This document shows, piece by piece, positions 15,905 through 21,847 of a stretch of 27,580 nt of DNA. A model generated the notes under the pieces. It worked only from the letters and a program-made list of their open reading frames with translations, was not told the origin of the DNA and did no database searches. Where the stretch lies: contig JAGIAF010000002.1 in assembly GCA_017745015.1 (NCBI GenBank), positions 10,693-38,272 on the forward strand. Direction: 5' to 3'. The stretch comes from Bdellovibrio sp. (GTDB lineage: Bacteria; Bdellovibrionota; Bdellovibrionia; Bdellovibrionales; Bdellovibrionaceae). The position numbers and the translations under genes are program-made. Every line of letters begins with the position of its first letter. Within the stretch, counting starts at the first letter, position 1.

Positions 15905-17208
15905 AGACGACCTCCGCGAGCCATCCAAAGACCCCGCAAGCCCACCGCCAAAGGAAGGATCAAAATCCAACCCGCTACTTGCGCTAAAACACCACCCAAA
16001 ATAAAGGCACCGACCATGATTGCCGTCGTAACCGCCAAAAGAATCATTGGAACCGCATAGGGAGATTGCAACAACGAGCCTTTACCCAACTTCACAGTTT
16101 CTGTTGAAGAGCCCGCCGCGATTTTCTTTTTCTTACGAGCCCAGATAGCCAGACCCAAAATTGGCAGAAGCAATGACAACAGCGAGAACCCAAGCCATGT
16201 GATCTTCAAAATCATGCCGCCATAGTTACCGAAATGTAGCGGTTCTGATGCCAATGAGATTTTCAAGTACCATGGCAGTTGACGAACCTCACCTTGCATA
16301 CCGGTGGCCGCATCCACAACCACCAATTGCGTGAAACGTTCTGTTTGCGGTGTCCTACCAACCATCACCACAAGGAAGTGATTCGGCGGCGAGAACTGTG
16401 TATCCGGAAAAGCGATATAATCAACTTTGGAATCAGGCAGCGCTTGCTCTGATGTCTTAACAACTTGATCCAAGATCGAAGCTGCATGTAAACCATCATG
16501 TGTGCCCATAGAGTCTTTGTACTGCGCATTGATATCTTTCAACTCTTGGTACTGGTAAACTTTGATCAGCGTGCTGCTGACACCCAAGAAGAACCCGGTC
16601 CCACCAATCAGTACACCCCAGGCAAAAACCGCCATCCCCAAAAAGCGATGAAGGTCCGAGAACCAGTGACGCGGAGATTTGATGCGGATTTCACCGAACG
16701 CGAGTTTTTTGGCAAAGTTTCCATAGATGATAAATCCAGAAATCATCACGAAGACGTAAAGCAAGCCGATGAAGCCGACATAGATTTTACCCGTGGAACC
16801 CAAAAGGAACTCACGGTGAAGTCTCAAGACCCATTCTAAGAACGAACTTTTATTTTCAGAAACGATCTCTTTGCCCGTGAAGGCATCGTAAGTGAGCTTG
16901 CGTGCACCGCGGAACATTTTTGAATCATTCATTCCCAAACGCACATTCAAAATTTCGCCGTGCTCTTCGTCCGCGAAAAGCGCCAAGGGTCTTTCACCTG
17001 GATACTTATGCAAAACTTCAGTCATCAAATACGAAAGGGACATGGGTACGGCCGATTGCTCAGTGGCAGTGACTTGAGGTTCACTTTCCAACTCATCTTT
17101 AAAAAGCAGAAGCGAGCCACTGAGTGACAGCACGATGAAGTGAACTGCGACAAACAATCCGAGGTAAACATGGGCTTTGTAAAAGAATCTGAAGACTTTA
17201 TTTTTCAT
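15901..17208 (-). CDS. PepSY-associated transmembrane protein, candidate ferric-siderophore reductase
   Basis: 435 residues. TM helix 1 at about 14-36 follows KAHVYLGLFVAVH (H13, H23). A PepSY-type periplasmic region spans about 60-120, then come TM2 at about 142-163, TM3 at 190-212 after HWFSDLHRFLG (H181, H187), a second periplasmic region with LHFGNYGG (H325), TM4 at 341-357, and two extra C-terminal helices (about 385-428) after a Lys-rich cytoplasmic loop. Paired His residues near helix ends are typical of this family and may bind heme. A relative, FpvG of Pseudomonas, helps reduce ferri-pyoverdine to release iron in the periplasm; the same role for the aerobactin-type product is inferred here. 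First gene of the operon; its GTGA overlap couples it to the exporter. Confidence 0.82.
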   Translation of the reverse strand: MKNKVFRFFYKAHVYLGLFVAVHFIVLSLSGSLLLFKDELESEPQVTATEQSAVPMSLSYLMTEVLHKYPGERPLALFADEEHGEILNVRLGMNDSKMFRGARKLTYDAFTGKEIVSENKSSFLEWVLRLHREFLLGSTGKIYVGFIGLLYVFVMISGFIIYGNFAKKLAFGEIRIKSPRHWFSDLHRFLGMAVFAWGVLIGGTGFFLGVSSTLIKVYQYQELKDINAQYKDSMGTHDGLHAASILDQVVKTSEQALPDSKVDYIAFPDTQFSPPNHFLVVMVGRTPQTERFTQLVVVDAATGMQGEVRQLPWYLKISLASEPLHFGNYGGMILKITWLGFSLLSLLLPILGLAIWARKKKKIAAGSSTETVKLGKGSLLQSPYAVPMILLAVTTAIMVGAFILGGVLAQVAGWILILPLAVGLRGLWMARGGRL

Positions 17209-17373
17209 AGTTTTCCAATGGGTCCCGAAGAGTTACCATAGGCCGCAAATTACCGCAAAATTTTGGGCCCCTAACAGCGTAGTTGAAAGCCTATTGGGAA
17301 GGTTTTTTCTTGAGTGTCAAAAGAGCAGACAAGAGGAAAAACTCTACTCAAATGTGAAGGGTCACGTTAACTT
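17209..17373. promoter_or_regulatory. Divergent promoter region of the siderophore operon
   Basis: 165 bases between the operon (minus) and the 217-aa gene (plus). On the minus strand a perfect TTGACA (17320-17315) could be the -35 of the operon; the best -10 candidate (CCCAAT, 16-nt spacing) is poor. I looked for the 19-bp GATAATGATAATCATTATC-type Fur box and saw no good match on either strand. Other features are the repeated CCGCAAA words near 17243-17260 and an AAAATTTT core. Confidence 0.4.
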
Positions 17374-18027
17374 ATGGGAATGAAAAAACAGAAGGCCATC
17401 GACGCTATTAACAATAAAGGAATTTTGCTCGTCTATCCGATTCAGAACAGATCTGAGCCCGATTCTCTTTGGCAGAATCTCTATCCCCGCTCGAAAATGC
17501 GCTGGGAATGGGATGCCGGCGGCAACCAAAAAGTCGCTGATTTGTGGTTGATGAAAGAAGAACTTTCGCGTTCAAACAAAGTGGTTTACGCCAAATGGTA
17601 TCAGAACCGAGCGACCTTTTTCTCTCAAGAAACCTTTGCCAATATGCTTGCCTATGAACGAACCGAAGCCCCAATGCCTCACGAAAGCACAGTCATTTTG
17701 GATGCACTGGAAATGGACTCTCCCCTTTCAACCAAACAGCTGAAAGAGGTTGCTGACCTTCAAGGTCGTTACATGGAATCGACATACAATCGTGCGATGA
17801 AACCGCTCTGGCAAAGACTTCTGATTGTAGCTTACGGTGAAATCGAAGACTCCAGTTTTCCTTCTACAGCGGTGGGTGCTACGAAGAATATCTTTGAGCC
17901 TTTATGGGAAGAGTCCCTGTTGATCTCTCCGGAACAGGCTGAGAAGTTTTTGGCAAAAAAACTTGGGACCGATAGCAAGTTCTGGAAGTTCGCACAAAAA
18001 GTACGAAAACAGGGCGAAGGCCGTTAA
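17374..18027 (+). CDS. Conserved cytoplasmic protein, possibly AlkZ-related (winged-helix)
   Basis: 217 residues without signal peptide or membrane segment. The N-terminus (KAIDAINNKGILLVYPIQN) and a Trp-rich region (about 45-75) precede a segment near 105-165 that resembles winged-helix proteins annotated as AlkZ-related: SPLSTKQLKEVADL, then YNRAMKPLWQRLLIVAYGEI. AlkZ (YcaQ) is a DNA glycosylase for crosslinks, but the catalytic Q-x-Q motif is not obvious here, so this may be a non-enzymatic relative. The start is ATG 17374; a second ATG at 17380 is possible and both have weak ribosome sites. It is transcribed divergently from the iron operon and has no evident functional link. The family assignment is by resemblance only. 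Confidence 0.7.
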   Translation: MGMKKQKAIDAINNKGILLVYPIQNRSEPDSLWQNLYPRSKMRWEWDAGGNQKVADLWLMKEELSRSNKVVYAKWYQNRATFFSQETFANMLAYERTEAPMPHESTVILDALEMDSPLSTKQLKEVADLQGRYMESTYNRAMKPLWQRLLIVAYGEIEDSSFPSTAVGATKNIFEPLWEESLLISPEQAEKFLAKKLGTDSKFWKFAQKVRKQGEGR

Positions 18028-18121
18028 AACTTCTTTGATTTTGTTTTCCTAATCGCAATGTTAACAGAGAGAAACCGTCAGTTTCATTGACACCCCTGTA
18101 AGATCTGCAAAACCCCGTGAC

Positions 18122-18156
18122 TTTGCTAAGCAAAACCTATTTATCCAAGCTATATT
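18122..18156 (+). promoter_or_regulatory. Candidate promoter with operator-like palindrome before the 551-aa secreted protein
   Basis: TTTGCT-A-AGCAAA (18122-18134) is a perfect 6-bp-arm palindrome lying about where a -35 would fall. TATATT at 18151-18156 is a good -10 candidate, 41 bases upstream of the ATG. A GCGGT/ACCGC hairpin follows in the leader just before the ribosome site. No clear -35 is present, which would fit an activator-dependent promoter; this is inference. Confidence 0.35.
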
Positions 18157-18196
18157 TTGGCGGTTTCTATTTTAAGACCGCTTTTAAGGATAAGTT

Positions 18197-19852
18197 ATGA
18201 AGAAGCTTGGACTGTCTCTGTTTTTGCTTGGTTCGATGATGACCGGTTATACCCATGCCGCTAGCTCTGACTGGCGCATCACTCAGCCCGAATGGACTGA
18301 TTATCACGAAGCTCAATTCGGACAATTCGTCACTCAACTTGGAAAAGCCGTTGAAGCACGAAAGTGTGCTACCGTTGCAGATTGCTTGCAAAGCCCTGCG
18401 AACATGTATTACGGAACCGATGCTCCTGGCATTCGTTACTTCTCTGACTGTGCAGATCTCCCTTATTACCTACGCGCTTACTTTGCATGGAAAAATGGCT
18501 TGCCATTTTCCATTCAAACAGGCTTGAAAGCCAACCCTATTCCTGAAGGCGAACTTCCACGAGACATTCGCTATTCAAGTTACGGAAACTATGTAACGTC
18601 TCGCTACGATGTTGTGTCTCGTCGCAATTCTTTGCGCATCGTGAAATACGCAGATGGCGTGAAAGTTTTGAATGAAACTTTGATCAACTCCATCTCTTCC
18701 GGCACGTTCCGTATGATCGGCGATAGCTCCGGCGATGTGTTCACAGATTTCTATCCTGCGAAAGTAGATCGTGGCGGCATCCGTCCTGGTACAATGATTT
18801 ACGATCCAAATGGTCACGTTGCGATCATCTACAAAGTGACGGATCAAGGCCGTATTTTCTATATCGATGCTCATCCTGACAATTCTTTGACGATGGGTCT
18901 TTTTACTTCGAAATTCATGCGCTCTAAACCACAGCAAGGTGCGGGATTTAAAAACTTCCGTCCCACTCGCCTGGTGGATGCAAAAATGGATTCATCTGGC
19001 GCCTATATCGGCGGTCGCATCGTCGGCGCACGCAATGAAGAGCTTTCTTCTTACGGCGTGGAGCAATACTACGGCAATCGTCCAGATCCAAATGGCGACT
19101 GGAAACAAGGTCAGTTCGTAGTGAACAACCAAAAAGTAAACTTTTATGACTACGTTCAATTGCGCCTTTTGATCGGTGAACTTCATATCGATCCGCTGTA
19201 TGATATGAAAGCGATGATGGACGATATCTGCGTGAACTTGAAAGACCGTGTGGCTGCCGTTGATGCCGCTCGTGCTGCAGGCATCCACTTGAAGCCGCAT
19301 CCGGTTCGTTTGCCAGAGAATATCTACGGCACTGACGGTGACTGGGAAGCCTATGCCTCCCCTTCACGCGATGCCCGCTTGAAAACATCCTTCGTGGATC
19401 TTTTGAACCAAGCAAAGCAAGCGATGGATAAGTACCGCCGCAGAGACAGTTCATTAGCTTACAATGGTGGCAACCTGGCGAAAGATCTTTACGGCGTTTA
19501 CACTCAAGGCGCGACGACCTGCAAGTTCTCTTACACGACTTCATCAGGCAAAACATTGTTGATGAATATGGAAGCGGCTCGCCAACGTTTGTTCAACATG
19601 AGCTTCGACCCGTTCCATTGCCCTGAACTTCGTTGGGGTGCGCGTATGCCGGAAGAAGTCGCTTCTTGCCAAGACGACTCTAACAAACGTGCGTGGTACA
19701 ACGGTGAAAAATGGCTGCGCTTCCAAACAGAGCGTCGCTATGACCAGCGTATGGACTACACAGTGGACCAATTGACAGGACCACTTCCAGGTGTGGGTGT
19801 TGCGGCACCTCCAGATGTGGACATCGTGACTTACCTAAAATCTCAAATGTAA
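18197..19852 (+). CDS. Secreted protein with candidate papain-fold (NlpC/P60-like) hydrolase domain
   Basis: 551 residues; the signal peptide MKKLGLSLFLLGSMMTGYTH is cleaved near THA-AS. The start follows AAGGA at 6 nt. A putative catalytic Cys is in FSDCADLPYYLRAYFAW (C85), placed as in NlpC/P60 proteins at the start of a helix. A putative catalytic His is in RPGTMIYDPNGHVAIIYKV (H207), where the G-x-x-x-x-x-...-G-H-V-x-I pattern is typical. IDAHPDNSL (224-232) could supply the third residue. Such enzymes cut peptidoglycan peptides, though other papain-fold uses exist. The ~310-residue C-terminal part (Cys pairs, Tyr/Arg-rich) is unassigned. Distance Cys to His is about 120 residues, somewhat long. 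It is monocistronic: own candidate promoter and a strong terminator. Confidence 0.75.
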   Translation: MKKLGLSLFLLGSMMTGYTHAASSDWRITQPEWTDYHEAQFGQFVTQLGKAVEARKCATVADCLQSPANMYYGTDAPGIRYFSDCADLPYYLRAYFAWKNGLPFSIQTGLKANPIPEGELPRDIRYSSYGNYVTSRYDVVSRRNSLRIVKYADGVKVLNETLINSISSGTFRMIGDSSGDVFTDFYPAKVDRGGIRPGTMIYDPNGHVAIIYKVTDQGRIFYIDAHPDNSLTMGLFTSKFMRSKPQQGAGFKNFRPTRLVDAKMDSSGAYIGGRIVGARNEELSSYGVEQYYGNRPDPNGDWKQGQFVVNNQKVNFYDYVQLRLLIGELHIDPLYDMKAMMDDICVNLKDRVAAVDAARAAGIHLKPHPVRLPENIYGTDGDWEAYASPSRDARLKTSFVDLLNQAKQAMDKYRRRDSSLAYNGGNLAKDLYGVYTQGATTCKFSYTTSSGKTLLMNMEAARQRLFNMSFDPFHCPELRWGARMPEEVASCQDDSNKRAWYNGEKWLRFQTERRYDQRMDYTVDQLTGPLPGVGVAAPPDVDIVTYLKSQM

Positions 19853-19856
19853 TTAG

Positions 19857-19886
19857 AAAGGGAGTTCGAAAGAACTCCCTTTTTTT
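19857..19886 (+). terminator. Strong Rho-independent terminator
   Basis: AAAGGGAGTTC (19857-19867) pairs perfectly with GAACTCCCTTT (19872-19882) around a GAAA tetraloop. The T-run spans 19880-19886. It follows the 551-aa gene stop by 5 nt. Confidence 0.93.
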
Positions 19887-19979
19887 ATCCAAACTCAAAG
19901 TTACCTTGAACTGGACTAGTAAACAAATTGCAAAGGCCTCTAAACTGTAAGTATCCCTCACTCTAAAAAGGAATACTGA

Positions 19980-20417
19980 ATGAAGTTTTCTGGTTTGGTT
20001 TTACTGCTGATTGGTTTGGCTCAACCCGCCTTTTCCGAAGTTACCATCATTAATAAGCTGGGTAATATTAGCGAAGAGAAAGTTGACGCTGTTGTGGACG
20101 GCCTCACGGAAAATGCCGATTGTTTTTATGTTGATACTATTGGCGATAAAAAAGAAGGCAGCGCTTTTGTTTACCAAGTTCCAGGTTGCTCCAAGAAAGA
20201 CGAAGGCGGAACTGTTTGCAACGGCAATGTAAAATGCGTTCAGTCCGATGGAAGTGTTATCTACTTGGCCGCCCAATGTGCCGCTAAATCAAATGTCTGC
20301 CCCAGCGCCACTAGCTGCATGAAAGGCAGCTATTTCAATGCTGTCGGCAAAGCTGAAAACTCAAAAATTGAAACTGACCAACTTCTGTTCCAGGAGGGAC
20401 AACGTGGTACTCGCTAA
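19980..20417 (+). CDS. Small secreted cysteine-rich protein, family not recognised
   Basis: 145 residues. The signal peptide MKFSGLVLLLIGLAQPAFS gives a mature protein of about 126 residues with seven cysteines (48, 70, 80, 86, 100, 107, 113). Their clustering at 70-113 suggests disulfide-bonded structure in the periplasm or outside. The start is preceded by AAGGA at 7 nt. The next gene's start lies 14 nt inside this one, with its ribosome site inside this frame, so the two are co-translated. I see no enzymatic motif and do not recognise the family. Confidence 0.75.
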   Translation: MKFSGLVLLLIGLAQPAFSEVTIINKLGNISEEKVDAVVDGLTENADCFYVDTIGDKKEGSAFVYQVPGCSKKDEGGTVCNGNVKCVQSDGSVIYLAAQCAAKSNVCPSATSCMKGSYFNAVGKAENSKIETDQLLFQEGQRGTR

Positions 20418-20691
20418 GATTTCATCTCTATTCGTTTTATTGTTCTTAAGCGCTTCGTTGTCCTCTGCAGCAGTTAGCAACACTGTTGTTCTTGAAGGTG
20501 TTGTTCAGAAGTATGACAAAGACTATGTCTGGATGGGTCCCTTCGGTAAAAAGAAGCAAACTCTGAAAGTTCCGCGTACTGCCGTTGGTGACCTTGATGG
20601 TTACATTATTGGCCGCGCGAAAATTCGCGCCAACGTCGCTATAACTGATATCGCCAAACTGAATCCCGAGTTCGGTAAATCGAAAAAATAA
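20404..20691 (+). CDS. Small secreted protein, translationally coupled partner, family not recognised
   Basis: 95 residues from a GTG at 20404 that has a textbook GGAGG at 6-nt spacing inside the previous gene; longer starts upstream in frame lack such a site. Signal peptide MVLAKISSLFVLLFLSASLS, cleavage near SSA-A. The mature ~72 residues are basic and beta-rich (VVLEGVVQKYDKDYVWMGPF, later LKVPRTAVGDLDGY), which could be a small OB- or SH3-like barrel, and carry no cysteine. The C-terminus is Lys-rich. The 14-nt overlap with the cysteine-rich gene suggests the two products act together, but no function can be assigned. Confidence 0.72.
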   Translation: MVLAKISSLFVLLFLSASLSSAAVSNTVVLEGVVQKYDKDYVWMGPFGKKKQTLKVPRTAVGDLDGYIIGRAKIRANVAITDIAKLNPEFGKSKK

Positions 20692-20711
20692 GATTACGTC
20701 TTGCCTTAATA

Positions 20712-20735
20712 AGCCCAGGGTCTCTGCCTTGGGCT
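20712..20735 (+). terminator. Hairpin after the small secreted gene pair
   Basis: AGCCCAGG (20712-20719) pairs with CCTTGGGCT (20727-20735) with one bulged base, 7-nt loop, 20 nt past the stop. No T-run follows, so it may be a weak or Rho-assisted terminator or an mRNA-end stabiliser. Confidence 0.4.
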
Positions 20736-20775
20736 GTACTTCCCGCATCCTTTCATAAAGTCCAGACTAGCTTGC

Positions 20776-20797
20776 CAGATCGCAATAGTTCGATCTG
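20776..20797. promoter_or_regulatory. Inverted repeat upstream of the L,D-transpeptidase gene
   Basis: CAGATCG (20776-20782) and CGATCTG (20791-20797) form a perfect 7-bp inverted repeat around 8 nt. It lies 96 nt before the chosen start codon. It could be an operator or an RNA hairpin; a T-run (20807-20812) stands about 10 nt beyond it, too far for a standard terminator. Confidence 0.35.
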
Positions 20798-20892
20798 ACA
20801 CCGGGTGTTTTTTGCAGACTTGTGCAAGGTTTGTTCACTTTCAAAGCCAAACACCCTATACCAAGCTTATACCCATGAGTTTGGAGGCCCCT

Positions 20893-21696
20893 GTGAAAGT
20901 AAAATACTCGATGATGAGCATTGTTTTCTCCCTTATCGCCCTCACATCCCACGCAGCACCTTCCAACGATATCTTAAAGAAAATCACCGACCAAGGCGTT
21001 CCCGTTGATGCACTTTCACGCTTAGTGAAGTTCATGGACGACTATCAAGGTCGGACATTTCAGCAACAAACATATACTTGCGCAAAGCTCCCTCCTGAAA
21101 GCATCAAGCCATGTGAGGAGTCTGAGCGCACACCAAGTACTTCTATCGTTACTTTGGCAAATCCGGAATTGGTTGTGATCATTGATTTCAGCCGCGCCTC
21201 TACGGAAAAACGTTTCTTCTTTATCAATTTGAAAACTGGCGAGGTCATGAAACATTTGGTGAGTCATGGCATCGGTAGTGGCAATAGCAATTACGCTTCT
21301 CGCTTCTCTAACATCAAAGATTCTCGTCAAACTTCATTGGGCATTTATTTGGCCGGCGATACTTACATGGGTAAGTACGGCAGAACATTGCGCCTGTATG
21401 GTCTTCAAGGTTCCAACGATCAAGCCTATAATCGTGATATCGTTTTGCATGGTGCTTGGTATGCTGCTGACACATTTCCTGATTCTATCAATCCAAAAAC
21501 AGGTCAAAAATTCGGTCGTTTGGGAGTTTCATGGGGCTGCCCTGCTCTTCCAACGTCAACTGCTGCAAAGCTGATTCCAATGCTTAAAAATGGCAGCCTT
21601 GTGATGCACTACTTCGGTTCCTTGATGGACGATGCACTCACGGGTCAGGAAGTGAGTGCTCCTACAACAGACAGAAGACAAACTGCAAAGAAGTAG
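20893..21696 (+). CDS. Secreted murein L,D-transpeptidase (YkuD-type catalytic domain)
   Basis: 267 residues from a GTG at 20893 with GGAGG at 5 nt; this start begins right at a signal peptide (MKVKYSMMSIVFSLIALTSH, cleavage after HAA). An ATG at 20875 and a frame extending to 20812 lack ribosome sites. The catalytic region at about 90-245 holds DIVLHGAWYA (His186) and LGVSWGCPALP (Cys216), the H-x14-30-S-x-G-C-x-[R/A] pattern of L,D-transpeptidases, and belongs by look to the YkuD_2 branch (FFFINLKTGEVMKHLVSHG, then GLQGSNDQAYNRDIVLHG). Such enzymes form 3-3 crosslinks in peptidoglycan or attach proteins to it. Here the residue after C-P is Ala rather than the usual Arg. Mature protein has Cys63 and Cys74, a possible disulfide. 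Confidence 0.87.
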   Translation: MKVKYSMMSIVFSLIALTSHAAPSNDILKKITDQGVPVDALSRLVKFMDDYQGRTFQQQTYTCAKLPPESIKPCEESERTPSTSIVTLANPELVVIIDFSRASTEKRFFFINLKTGEVMKHLVSHGIGSGNSNYASRFSNIKDSRQTSLGIYLAGDTYMGKYGRTLRLYGLQGSNDQAYNRDIVLHGAWYAADTFPDSINPKTGQKFGRLGVSWGCPALPTSTAAKLIPMLKNGSLVMHYFGSLMDDALTGQEVSAPTTDRRQTAKK

Positions 21697-21847
21697 GACT
21701 CAGCTTTCAATATGAGACCTAGAGGAGAAATCCTCCAAACATTAGTTAGCAAAACAAGTTTGTTTACCTCTGAAAACCACGTAATGTTCGAGAGAAATAT
21801 TGGGTCTTTTTCTAAAGATTGAACCTAATGTTTCCGAAAAGTATTAT

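Noticed and set aside
15905..15970. Longer N-terminus for the MFS transporter (start at 15970)
   Set aside because: The extra 22 residues are Gly/Ser-rich, overlap the PepSY gene, and the GTG at 15904 has a perfect GGAGG and GTGA coupling.
18071..18085. GAAAC/GTTTC hairpin after the 217-aa gene as a terminator
   Set aside because: Only a 5-bp AT-rich stem and no T-run after it; too weak to call.
18948..19556. 202-aa minus-strand frame inside the 551-aa secreted protein gene
   Set aside because: Arg/Ser/Cys-rich composition typical of a shadow frame; the plus-strand gene has a signal peptide, ribosome site and terminator.
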